The notes under the pieces were generated by a model. The model was not told where the DNA came from, ran no database searches, and worked only from the letters and a program-made list of their open reading frames with translations. The position numbers and the translations under genes are program-made. DNA of 12,551 nucleotides, from contig CABUIX010000062.1 in the NCBI GenBank assembly GCA_902491795.1, positions 1-12,551 of the forward strand. Reading direction: 5' to 3'. This document shows, one piece after another, positions 1-7,163 of this stretch. The stretch is from an uncultured Bacteroidales bacterium (GTDB lineage Bacteria; Bacteroidota; Bacteroidia; Bacteroidales; UBA932). The number at the start of each line of letters is the position of its first letter. Within the stretch, counting starts at the first letter, position 1.

Positions 1-17
1 CCTGTCGCACTCACCCC

Positions 18-71
18 TCTCCCAGGCCTCTCCAGGGCACATCACTGCGACAGGTGAATTGCAGGAACTCC
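18..71 (+). repeat. 54-bp element, left copy (inverted partner at 12498-12551)
   Basis: This stretch matches the reverse complement of 12498-12551 at 53 of 54 positions; the one difference is A at 44, where the partner reads G. Similarity stops right after base 71. The other boundary is unknown because the partner ends at the last base of the window. Bases 1-9 repeat the CCTGTCGCA word of the element in opposite orientation, so the window may begin inside a further head-to-head copy. No transposase is nearby. It is probably a dispersed non-coding repeat of this genome and may be where the assembly broke. Confidence 0.9.
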
Positions 72-106
72 CGTCGACCAAAACAGGCAGGAATTCCCGT
101 CGACCA
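61..106 (+). repeat. 20-bp direct repeat, 26-bp period
   Basis: Bases 61-80 and 87-106 agree at 19 of 20 positions (C/T at 68 and 94), separated by six bases. Both contain CCCGTCGACCA. The first unit overlaps the right end of the 54-bp element, which suggests the array grew next to that element. Confidence 0.85.
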
Positions 107-408
107 GAACCGGCCTGGGCACCACTGCGACCTGAACCCTCAGGGCGACCCGTCCATCATGACCTTCATACGACAAAACTTCCCTGCGGAAACACTTTTG
201 CCACTGATCTTTTGCAAGAACCCTCAGGGCAAGCCGAGCCGCAGTGCAGCGAGGCAGGCTCTTCCCGAATCACACGCCTGTCGAGCGGCACCGGCGCCCG
301 AAAGCTGGCAGCATGGCTGGAACGATGCCAAATTGCAGCAGCACATGTGACCGACAACGGAAGTCCGGCAGCAACAGCAATACCTCGGCACCTTTGACCA
401 AGCGGTAT

Positions 409-459
409 CGGTGACTATGCTACAACGGTAGCCATTTAACATCGGTGGCCATGCAACAA
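409..459 (+). repeat. Degenerate 17-bp minisatellite, three units
   Basis: Units 409-425, 426-442 and 443-459 all begin CGGT and share a loose GCCATGC..ACAA core; the second and third are the most alike in their first half (CGGTAGCCAT and CGGTGGCCAT). The array lies about 90 bp upstream of the promoter. I see no regulatory role in it. Confidence 0.55.
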
Positions 460-548
460 CCGCAGCATGTGACTGAAACGCAACAGCAGAAATGATGGCA
501 TATGGCAATGGCAGAGCGAAGGCGGCCCGGCAATGTGCAGCGATTGAA

Positions 549-580
549 TTTGCTCTGCCCGCGGGATTTGCGTATATTTG
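549..580 (+). promoter_or_regulatory. Bacteroidota-type promoter for the recG operon
   Basis: The -33 box is TTTG at 549-552 and the -7 box is TATATTTG at 573-580, a full match to the Bacteroidota consensus TAnnTTTG, with a 20-bp spacer in the usual range. A start site a few bases past the -7 box would fall near 585-588, on or next to the chosen recG start codon at 586. The message would then have almost no 5' leader. No other equally good promoter was seen ahead of the later genes. Confidence 0.7.
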
Positions 581-585
581 CCGAG

Positions 586-2886
586 ATGGGCGAATTGGCA
601 TCAAACATACAGTATCTCAGTGGAGTCGGGCCAAAAAGGGCTGAACTTCTGCGCCGGGAACTGGGCATCGAGACCCTTTCCGACCTCATCTGCCTTTATC
701 CCCACCGCTATGTGGACCGCAGCGGAATAACTCCGATCTCCCAGGCCCGTCCAGACACTGCATATATGCAGATCAAGGCCAGGGTCGTGAGGCGAACTCT
801 CTACGGGCCCTCCGGCAGCATCATCGCCAGGGACGAAATACAGACCCGCCCCGGGGCAACCGCCAACAACCAGCCATACGGCAACAGCCAGTCACAATCC
901 ACTGCATATACAGGCCCAGCCCAGCCATACGTCAACAACCCGGCAACCGCAAACCAGCCAAGGCCAACGCCGAACACCGCCACTCCCCAACAAGACACTT
1001 CCACCATCCGCTTCAATGCCTGCAAGCGAATGTCGGTCATCGTGGACGACGGAAGCGGCACCATGGAGCTGGTCTTCTTCAAGGGCATCAAGTGGAACTA
1101 CGTGCGCCTGGTCCCCGGAAGCATCTTCGTGTTCTTCGGGAAGCCGCAGGAGTTCAACGGCCGCATCAACATGGTGCATCCGGAGGTTGACGCTCCCGCC
1201 GACGGCCACGTGACCCAGTCCTCGCTCACAGGCATCTACCCGAGCACCGAGAAGCTCAAGAACGGCGGCATCACCGGCAAGGTGATGAACAAGCTCGAGG
1301 CCGCAGCCCTTTCGCTCTGCCTGCCCGAGATCCGCGAGACCCTCCCGGAATATATCCTCAGGCAGAAAGGCCTGATGCCTCTAAAGACGGCTCTCTGGAA
1401 CATTCATTTCCCGAAAGACCAGCAGGCCCTGCAGCGCGCATCCTACCGCCTCAAGTATGAGGAGCTCTTCATGCTGCAGCTCTCCCTTCTGAAGCAGAAG
1501 TACATCCGATCGCGCGGATCCAAGGGGTTCATGATGCCGAAGGTCGGCCCCGACTTCATGAACTGCTACAACGCTCTGCCCTACAGCCTGACAGGAGCGC
1601 AGCAGCGGGTGATAAAGGAGATTCGCGCCGACATGATGAGCGGCATGCAGATGAACCGCCTGCTCCAGGGCGACGTGGGTTCCGGGAAGACCATGGTCGC
1701 CGTGCTGAGCTGCCTGATCGCAATCGGGAACGGCTACCAGACCTGCATCATGGCTCCTACCGAAGTGCTTGCCCAGCAGCACTTTGCCAACATACGAAAA
1801 TACCTCGCCCCCACCTCAGTGAAGGCCGCCCTGCTGACCGGGAGCACCGGGCAGAAAGACCGCAGGGAGATTCATGCGGGTCTCGAGGACGGCAGCATCG
1901 GTCTGATCGTGGGAACGCACGCGCTGATCGAGGACAACGTCGTCTTCCGCAACCTGGGACTCGCGGTGATTGACGAGCAGCACCGCTTCGGGGTTGACCA
2001 GCGCGCCCGCTTCTGGGCGAAGAACAGCACTCCCCCGCATGTGCTCGTGATGACGGCGACGCCCATTCCGAGAACACTAGCAATGACCTTCTACGGCGAC
2101 CTCGACGTGTCGGTCATCGACGAGATGCCTCCGGGGCGCAAGCCTGTCAAGACCGTCTGCATCAGCCAGAGCCGCAAGCCCGCAATGTTCAAGTTCCTCC
2201 GCGAGGAGATTGCCAAGGGAAGACAGATATTCATCGTCTATCCCCTTATATTCGAGAGCGAGAAGCTCGACCTGCGCAACCTTCAGAACGGCTACGACGA
2301 GATCATGAAGGCCTTCCCGCTGCCGGACTACAAGGTCGCGATAGTGCACGGGCAGCAGAGCAACGAGGAGAAGCAGTTCAACATGTCGGCATTCGCTGCG
2401 GGCCGGGCCGACATCCTCGTGTCAACAACCGTCATTGAGGTCGGGGTCGACGTGCCTAACGCTTCGGTGATGGTGATCGAAAGCGCGCAGCGTTTCGGGC
2501 TGAGCCAGCTTCATCAGCTCAGGGGCCGCGTGGGAAGGGGTGCCGAAGAGTCATTCTGCATACTCGTGAAGGACAACAAGACCAGCCGCGAGGCGCAGCA
2601 GAGACTTGATCTGATGTGCGCGACAGAGGATGGCTTCGAAATTGCAGAGCAGGACATGCGCATGAGAGGTCCGGGCGATCTCGAGGGTACGCAGCAGAGC
2701 GGTCTGCCGGTTTCGCTGAAACTGGCCTCGCTCGCCAAGGACGGCACACTGCTCTCCGAAGCGAGGCAGGACGCGGCCGCCGTGCTCGAGAAGGACCCCG
2801 GCCTGATTTCTCCGGAGAACAGGCTGCTCGCCGAAGAACTCAGAAAAGGAAAATACGAAATCAAAGACTACAGTACTATATCATGA
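586..2886 (+). CDS. recG: ATP-dependent DNA helicase RecG
   Basis: RecG is a cytosolic superfamily 2 translocase that remodels stalled replication forks and Holliday junctions. From the ATG at 586 it has 766 residues. The N-terminus has the typical YLSGVGPKRAELL segment, followed by the OB-fold wedge (GKPQEFNGRINMVHPE). Helicase motifs are complete: GDVGSGKT at 362-369, APTEVLAQQ, DEQH at 463-466, TATPIPRTL, TTVIEVGVDVP and QLRGRVGRG. The start at 586 is preferred because the family begins just before YLSGVG and the promoter overlaps the longer frame that opens at 502. Family members are usually about 690-700 residues. The excess sits in a low-complexity insertion at roughly residues 77-140. 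The stop overlaps the next gene's start by four bases (ATGA). Confidence 0.96.
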   Translation: MGELASNIQYLSGVGPKRAELLRRELGIETLSDLICLYPHRYVDRSGITPISQARPDTAYMQIKARVVRRTLYGPSGSIIARDEIQTRPGATANNQPYGNSQSQSTAYTGPAQPYVNNPATANQPRPTPNTATPQQDTSTIRFNACKRMSVIVDDGSGTMELVFFKGIKWNYVRLVPGSIFVFFGKPQEFNGRINMVHPEVDAPADGHVTQSSLTGIYPSTEKLKNGGITGKVMNKLEAAALSLCLPEIRETLPEYILRQKGLMPLKTALWNIHFPKDQQALQRASYRLKYEELFMLQLSLLKQKYIRSRGSKGFMMPKVGPDFMNCYNALPYSLTGAQQRVIKEIRADMMSGMQMNRLLQGDVGSGKTMVAVLSCLIAIGNGYQTCIMAPTEVLAQQHFANIRKYLAPTSVKAALLTGSTGQKDRREIHAGLEDGSIGLIVGTHALIEDNVVFRNLGLAVIDEQHRFGVDQRARFWAKNSTPPHVLVMTATPIPRTLAMTFYGDLDVSVIDEMPPGRKPVKTVCISQSRKPAMFKFLREEIAKGRQIFIVYPLIFESEKLDLRNLQNGYDEIMKAFPLPDYKVAIVHGQQSNEEKQFNMSAFAAGRADILVSTTVIEVGVDVPNASVMVIESAQRFGLSQLHQLRGRVGRGAEESFCILVKDNKTSREAQQRLDLMCATEDGFEIAEQDMRMRGPGDLEGTQQSGLPVSLKLASLAKDGTLLSEARQDAAAVLEKDPGLISPENRLLAEELRKGKYEIKDYSTIS
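811..1005 (+). other. Low-complexity insertion in the RecG wedge domain
   Basis: This part of recG encodes about 65 residues rich in Gln, Asn, Pro, Thr and Ser, between the wedge strand ending near KARVVRRTLYG and the next strand, MSVIVDDGSG. I know of no such segment in ordinary RecG proteins, where the two strands are joined by a short stretch. It contains internal direct repeats. Bases 871-889 and 922-940 agree at 17 of 19 positions (QPYGN versus QPYVN). Bases 855-876 and 942-960 are alike apart from a 3-bp gap. The frame stays open and the helicase motifs downstream are intact, so the protein should be functional. Boundaries are approximate. Confidence 0.8.
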
Positions 2887-5078
2887 AACGAACTTTTATC
2901 TGTCTATTGGGACTGATTTTGACAATGGGATGTACCGACAAGCTCTCCGACGGCTATATCGGACCGTCGGACATCAAGATTGAAGACGGAGTGATGACTC
3001 CTGAAACCCTGCTCGCTTTCGGCCGGATCTCCGACCCGCAGCTCTCACCCGACGGAAGCACCATTCTGTACTCCGTCAGCTACACTTCGATAGAGCAGAA
3101 CCGCAGCTGCGCCAACCTTTTCGTCTGCAATACCGACGGCAGCAACAAGCGTCAGCTCACAGCCTACGGAAAGAGCGTGAGCAACGCCCGCTGGTCTGCC
3201 GACGGCTCGAAGATCTACTTCATCTATGACGGACAGATCAGGCAGGCTTCCTACAAGGACGGCAAGCTCGGGCGCATGAAGAAACTCAGCGACGTGCCTT
3301 CCGGGGTCAGCGGATTCGCGGTTTCGCCCGACGAGAGCCGCATCATCTACATCAGCAGCATCAAGAACACTGCCCTCGTGCAGCCTTCCGACACCGATCC
3401 CGCACTCGACAAGGCCAAGGCCTACACGACCGAGAGTCTCATGTACCGCCACTGGGACCATTGGGTTACCGAAGTGCCACGCAGTTACGTGGCAGAGTTC
3501 GGCGGGGCGACAATCACCCCGGAGAACTCCACCGACATCCTCGGCACCGACAACCTCTACGAGCTCCCGCTTGAGCCCTACGGAGGAATCGAGCAGCTCA
3601 ACTGGGCACCCGACAGCCGCCACATCGCATACTCCTGCAAGAAGCTCAACGGCATCCAGTATGCATTCAGCACAAACGCGTGCATCTATGTTTATGACTG
3701 CGTGAGCGGCAGCACCACCGCGGTTACCACCTCCGGCGGGTACGACACCGATCCCGTATGGAGCGAGGACGGCAAGCACCTTGCATGGATATCCATGGCG
3801 AGAGACGGCTACGAGGCCGACAGGCAGAGGCTGATGATCTGCGACACCCAGACGGGCGACAGCTTCAGCGCCGGCGAGCCGCGTGAGCTCAACCCCAATT
3901 TCGACAATGACATCGCAGGCATCGTATGGCACGGCGACGAGATATTCTTCAGCTCGCTGGTTTCCGAGGCAGTGCAGGCAATCTTCTGCGCCGACCTCAC
4001 CGGACAGATGCTCCGCGTGACCAAGCCCGACTGGTACTTCGACTTCGATTCTCCCTTCGCCGTGATCAGCGGCAACGGAGAAGTGAAGCTGCTGACCTCA
4101 TACCAGAGCCTGCACTTCCCCACCGAACTCGTCGCGGTCGACATCCGCGAGAGCGGCACCGAATATTCGCCTATCACGAGCGAGAACGCCCACATCCTCG
4201 ACCAGCTCGACGACGTGACCGAGGAGAGCGTGCTCGTGGAGACTGTCGACCACAAGCAGATGCAGTGCTGGATTCTCTATCCTCCCCACTTCGACGAGAG
4301 CAAGGTCTACCCTGCCATCGAAATCGTGCTCGGAGGCCCTCAGGGAACCAACTCGCAGGGATGGAGCTACCGCTGGTGCTACCGTCTGATGGCACAGCAG
4401 GGCTACGTGGTGATCATGCCCAACCGCCGCGGCACGACAGCCTTCGGCCAGGAGTGGAAGGAGCAGATCTCCGGTGACTATTCAGGTCTCAACATGCAGG
4501 ACTACCTCAGCGCAGGCAAGTACCTCAAGAGCAAGCCTTACATCGGCAAGCTCGCATGCGTGGGAGCATCTTACGGCGGATATTCCGCCTACATGCTCGA
4601 GGGCATGGACGACGGACTGTTCGACTGCTTCATAGCCCACGCAGGAATCTTCGACGAGAAGCAGCTGTGGTTCACCACCGAGGAGATGTGGTTCGCGAAC
4701 TGGGACAACGGCGGACTCACCGAGTATGCCTACACTCCAGGACAGACCGGCCCTGCCGGCGACGGAATCACCTTCGGCGGAATGCAGCAGGCAGGCGCTC
4801 CGTACGCATCGACAGCCAAGGCCCAGAAGCACTATGCCACCTCGCCTTCTTCGATGGTCACCAAGTGGGACACCCCCATTCTATGCATCCACGGAATGAT
4901 GGACTTCCGCATTCCCTACGAGCAGGGCATGGCTGCATTCAACGCAGCACAGATGATGGGCGTTCCCTCGAAGCTCGTGATCTTCCCCGAGGAGAACCAC
5001 TGGATACTCCAGCCGCAGAACTCCCTCTACTGGCATCGCGAGGTCTATGACTGGCTCGACAGATGGCTGAAAAACTGA
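2883..5078 (+). CDS. S9 family dipeptidyl-peptidase lipoprotein (DPP5-like)
   Basis: Serine exopeptidase of the prolyl oligopeptidase family. The closest match I recall is dipeptidyl-peptidase 5 of Porphyromonas gingivalis, which removes dipeptides with a hydrophobic or Ala P1 residue. The protein has 731 residues from the ATG at 2883. A lipoprotein signal ends in the lipobox LTMGC (Cys17), so it should be membrane-anchored outside the cytosol. A PD40-type beta-propeller follows, with blades at LSPDGSTILY, WSADGSKIYF, VSPDESRIIY, WAPDSRHIAY and WSEDGKHLAW. The C-terminal alpha/beta hydrolase has GASYGGY with Ser563, DFRIP with Asp674 and ENHW with His706, so the triad is complete. A Gly/Ala/Gln-rich segment near residues 611-650 looks longer than usual. 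The frame stays open upstream to 2616 inside recG, but only this start gives a signal peptide. Specificity is inferred. Confidence 0.92.
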   Translation: MKRTFICLLGLILTMGCTDKLSDGYIGPSDIKIEDGVMTPETLLAFGRISDPQLSPDGSTILYSVSYTSIEQNRSCANLFVCNTDGSNKRQLTAYGKSVSNARWSADGSKIYFIYDGQIRQASYKDGKLGRMKKLSDVPSGVSGFAVSPDESRIIYISSIKNTALVQPSDTDPALDKAKAYTTESLMYRHWDHWVTEVPRSYVAEFGGATITPENSTDILGTDNLYELPLEPYGGIEQLNWAPDSRHIAYSCKKLNGIQYAFSTNACIYVYDCVSGSTTAVTTSGGYDTDPVWSEDGKHLAWISMARDGYEADRQRLMICDTQTGDSFSAGEPRELNPNFDNDIAGIVWHGDEIFFSSLVSEAVQAIFCADLTGQMLRVTKPDWYFDFDSPFAVISGNGEVKLLTSYQSLHFPTELVAVDIRESGTEYSPITSENAHILDQLDDVTEESVLVETVDHKQMQCWILYPPHFDESKVYPAIEIVLGGPQGTNSQGWSYRWCYRLMAQQGYVVIMPNRRGTTAFGQEWKEQISGDYSGLNMQDYLSAGKYLKSKPYIGKLACVGASYGGYSAYMLEGMDDGLFDCFIAHAGIFDEKQLWFTTEEMWFANWDNGGLTEYAYTPGQTGPAGDGITFGGMQQAGAPYASTAKAQKHYATSPSSMVTKWDTPILCIHGMMDFRIPYEQGMAAFNAAQMMGVPSKLVIFPEENHWILQPQNSLYWHREVYDWLDRWLKN

Positions 5079-5101
5079 TATTGACGCAAAATAAAATCAC
5101 C

Positions 5102-5551
5102 ATGAAACTAGAAGAACAAATCCAGAAGGACATCATGGCCGCAATGAAGGCACATGACCAGGTAAGGACAAACGCGGTACGCGCGATAAAATCTGCAATT
5201 CTGCTCGCCAAGACATCCGAAGGGGCCAAGGAAAGCCTCGAGGACGCCGACGTGATCAAGCTGATAATGAAACTCGCCAAGCAGCGCAAGGAGTCAGCCG
5301 AACAGTACACGGCCGCAGGCAGGCCCGAACTCGCCGAGAACGAGCTCGCCGAGGCTGCGGTTCTCGAGGAATATCTGCCCAAGCAGCTCAGCGATGAGGA
5401 AGTGGAGGCAAAGCTCAAGGAGATCATCGCCGAGGTCGGAGCCACCTCTCCTTCCGACATGGGCAAGGTGATGGGCGTTGCCACCAAGAGGCTGGCCGGA
5501 CTCGCCGACGGGCGGACGATTTCCGCAACTGTGAAGAAGCTGCTTGCCTAA
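5102..5551 (+). CDS. GatB/YqeY domain protein
   Basis: A 149-residue protein matching the YqeY family over its full usual length (about 148). The family is related to the tail domain of the GatB subunit of the tRNA amidotransferase, and a tRNA-linked role is often proposed but not settled. Visible family features are the N-terminal LEEQIQKDIMAAMKAHD helix, the KQRKESAEQYTAAGR segment, LAENELAE, YLPKQLSDEE and the closing SPSDMGKVMG motif. The start at 5102 is chosen over an in-frame ATG at 5063 because it gives the family length, does not overlap the peptidase gene, and follows an A-rich stretch (GCAAAATAAAATC) typical of Bacteroidota starts. It lies 23 bp after the peptidase stop. Confidence 0.92.
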   Translation: MKLEEQIQKDIMAAMKAHDQVRTNAVRAIKSAILLAKTSEGAKESLEDADVIKLIMKLAKQRKESAEQYTAAGRPELAENELAEAAVLEEYLPKQLSDEEVEAKLKEIIAEVGATSPSDMGKVMGVATKRLAGLADGRTISATVKKLLA

Positions 5552-5562
5552 GTGCTGACCTG

Positions 5563-5609
5563 ATGCCGCCGGAAGCCGCAGAATGTTTTTCCGCAGTTTC
5601 CGGCAGCAT
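5563..5609 (+). terminator. Long imperfect hairpin between yqeY-like and nif3-like genes
   Basis: Bases 5563-5574 pair with 5598-5609 in 11 of 12 positions. Inside the loop, 5578-5583 can pair with 5589-5594 in 5 of 6. The structure fills most of the 75-bp gap between the two genes. No T-run follows the stem; the T5 run (5586-5590) lies inside the loop. It is therefore a weak terminator at best. An attenuator, an RNA-processing or stability element, or a small dispersed palindrome are equally possible. Confidence 0.5.
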
Positions 5610-5626
5610 TGCAACAGACAACAACA

Positions 5627-6409
5627 ATGACCAAGGTTAAAGACATTGCGGCACTCATAGAGAAGACCGCACCGCTGAATTTCCAGGACAGCTATGACAA
5701 TTCCGGACTGCAGGTCGGCTTTCCGGAGTCGTCCGTAAGCAAAGTGCTGGTTTGCCTCGACGTGACGGAGGCCGTCGTCGAAGAGGCGGAGCGCCTGGGA
5801 TGCGAACTTATCGTCTCCCACCATCCGCTGCTTTTCAGGGCACTCAAGCAGGTAAGCGACAGCACCTACCAGCAGCGCTGCGCGGTTTCGGCGATACGTT
5901 CCGGAGTGGCCATATATTCGGCCCACACCAGCCTCGACAATGCTCGCGGAGGCGTAAACTGGAAGATTGCCGAAATCATCGGAATGGAGCCTTCCGGCTG
6001 GCTGGTTCCGAATCCCGACGGACTTGATGCCGGTTCCGGCCTGGTCGGCGAGCTTCGCCGCCCTGTTTCCGACACCGAGTTTCTCGCCATGCTGAAGGAG
6101 AAGTTCGGGGTCGAGTGTCTGCTTCATTCGCAGACTTCCGGCCGCACGGTGAGGAAAGTTGCCGTGTGCGGAGGTGCAGGTGCTTTCCTGCTGCCCGATG
6201 CCGTGAAGGCCGGAGCCGACTGTTTCGTGTGCGGCGAATTCCACTATCATGACTACTTCGAGAACAAGGGGGTCCTGCTTGCGGAACTCGGCCACTGGCA
6301 GAGCGAGCAGTTCACCGTGGACCTGCTCGCGGAGATGATTTCGCGTGCCTTCCCGGAGCTCAAGGTCATCAGGACTTCCATATGCACAAACCCGATAAAC
6401 TACGATTAG
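5627..6409 (+). CDS. Nif3-like dinuclear metal-centre hexameric protein
   Basis: Cytosolic protein of the Nif3/YbgI family, 260 residues, near the length of the short form (E. coli YbgI, 247). The family forms hexameric rings with a two-metal site. Bacterial members are often annotated as GTP cyclohydrolase I type 2, a label that is poorly supported. The metal ligands known from YbgI have clear equivalents here: His65-His66 in SHHPLLF, Asp104 in HTSLDNARGG, His223 and Glu227 in GHWQSEQF. The start at 5627 is preferred over 5609 because it gives the usual TKVKDIAALIE opening. The extra insert domain of longer family members is absent. The stop is followed after one base by the thioesterase start. 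Confidence 0.92.
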   Translation: MTKVKDIAALIEKTAPLNFQDSYDNSGLQVGFPESSVSKVLVCLDVTEAVVEEAERLGCELIVSHHPLLFRALKQVSDSTYQQRCAVSAIRSGVAIYSAHTSLDNARGGVNWKIAEIIGMEPSGWLVPNPDGLDAGSGLVGELRRPVSDTEFLAMLKEKFGVECLLHSQTSGRTVRKVAVCGGAGAFLLPDAVKAGADCFVCGEFHYHDYFENKGVLLAELGHWQSEQFTVDLLAEMISRAFPELKVIRTSICTNPINYD

Positions 6410-6410
6410 A

Positions 6411-7163
6411 ATGGACCAAAAATATTCTGCAGACTTCTATATCAAATGCTACATGTCCGACTTCAACCATGTGCTGAGGCCGGCAGCTTTCCTCGACTGC
6501 GCGCAGGACATCGCCACGGTCGCAGCGAACTCCATTGACCTGGGAGATCCCACACTGAGGCCTCTCGGCTGCGTGTGGGTGGTTGCGAGGATGCACACCG
6601 TCTTCCTGCGTCCGGTGATGTTCAACGAGAATGTCAGGATGTACACCTGGCACAAGGGCATTCACGGGGTCAACTTCCTGCGTGACTACCAGATGTGCGG
6701 CGAAGACGGCAAGCCGGCCATCAATTCCACCAGTTCGTGGATAGTCATGGACCTGAATTCCAGGTCGCTTGCCCGCAGCGAGGCCGTCATGCAGATACTC
6801 AACAGGGGGCCGCAGAGCTCCGACAATGCCATCGAGGACCCGAGCCCGAAGATTGTGATGCCAAAGGACGGAAACGTCAGCCTGATAGGCACGCACAGGG
6901 TCGGCTGGTCCGACGTGGACTTCAACAAGCACGCCAACAACGTCAAGTACACGGTCTGGGCAATGGATGCCCTGCCTGAGGACCTGGTATACCACTCATG
7001 GCTAAAGGAGCACTTCATCAACTTCAACAAGGAAGTGAGGCCCGGCGAGACCGTTGAGCTCTATCACGCCGAGGTCAACGGCGCCCACATTATCGAGGGG
7101 CGGGTCGGTGACCACCAGGCATTCATCACCAAACTGATATTCAGCGACCGGGATTTCCAATGA
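6411..7163 (+). CDS. Acyl-ACP thioesterase-like (double hotdog) protein
   Basis: A 250-residue protein of the FatA/FatB-type acyl-ACP thioesterase family, which hydrolyses acyl chains from acyl carrier protein in the cytosol. Two hotdog halves can be read. The first runs from the N-terminus through PLGCVWVVARMHTVFLRP and SSWIVMDLNSR. The second begins at GWSDVDFNKHANNVKY, which matches the family's catalytic-region pattern (N-x-H-x-N-N-V-x-Y; Asn172 and His174 here). No signal peptide or membrane segment is seen. The start lies one base after the nif3-like stop and the end overlaps the transporter start (ATGA), so translation is probably coupled. Chain-length preference cannot be read. A 4-hydroxybenzoyl-CoA-type thioesterase is less likely because of the length. 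Confidence 0.87.
   Translation: MDQKYSADFYIKCYMSDFNHVLRPAAFLDCAQDIATVAANSIDLGDPTLRPLGCVWVVARMHTVFLRPVMFNENVRMYTWHKGIHGVNFLRDYQMCGEDGKPAINSTSSWIVMDLNSRSLARSEAVMQILNRGPQSSDNAIEDPSPKIVMPKDGNVSLIGTHRVGWSDVDFNKHANNVKYTVWAMDALPEDLVYHSWLKEHFINFNKEVRPGETVELYHAEVNGAHIIEGRVGDHQAFITKLIFSDRDFQ

Larger units (their letters stand above)
1..548. other. Gene-free, repeat-derived leader region
   Basis: I see no credible gene here. The open frames that cross it match no family I recognise and look like chance reading of repeats in GC-rich DNA. The stretch is a patchwork of degenerate short repeats. It holds a 54-bp element also found inverted at the far end, a 20-bp direct repeat, an exact 13-mer at 134-146 and 218-230, a third weak echo of the AGGCAGG..TTCCCG words at 252-267, and a three-unit 17-bp array. 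A decayed echo of the 54-bp element lies at 112-135, sharing GGCCT, GGGCAC and CACTGCGAC in order with 25-51. Bases 1-9 are the reverse complement of 46-54, so the left edge can fold back on the element. Confidence 0.7.

Noticed and set aside
54..397. Overlapping + strand frames of 98 and 112 codons in the leader region
   Set aside because: They cover degenerate repeats, resemble no known family, lack a clear ribosome binding context and have no promoter of the type seen at 549-580.
502..585. N-terminal extension of recG to the ATG at 502
   Set aside because: The extra 28 residues (Arg-rich, no family likeness) lie across the promoter boxes; RecG proteins begin just before the YLSGVG segment, which fits the ATG at 586.
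737..761. Similarity of recG bases 737-761 to the 54-bp element (11 identical bases at 18-28)
   Set aside because: The matched stretch encodes ordinary wedge-domain residues (ISQARPDTAY) and the likeness fades after the first word, so chance is more likely than an insertion.
2616..2882. Upstream extension of the peptidase frame inside recG
   Set aside because: It is an out-of-frame reading of recG and would bury the lipoprotein signal peptide that starts at 2883.
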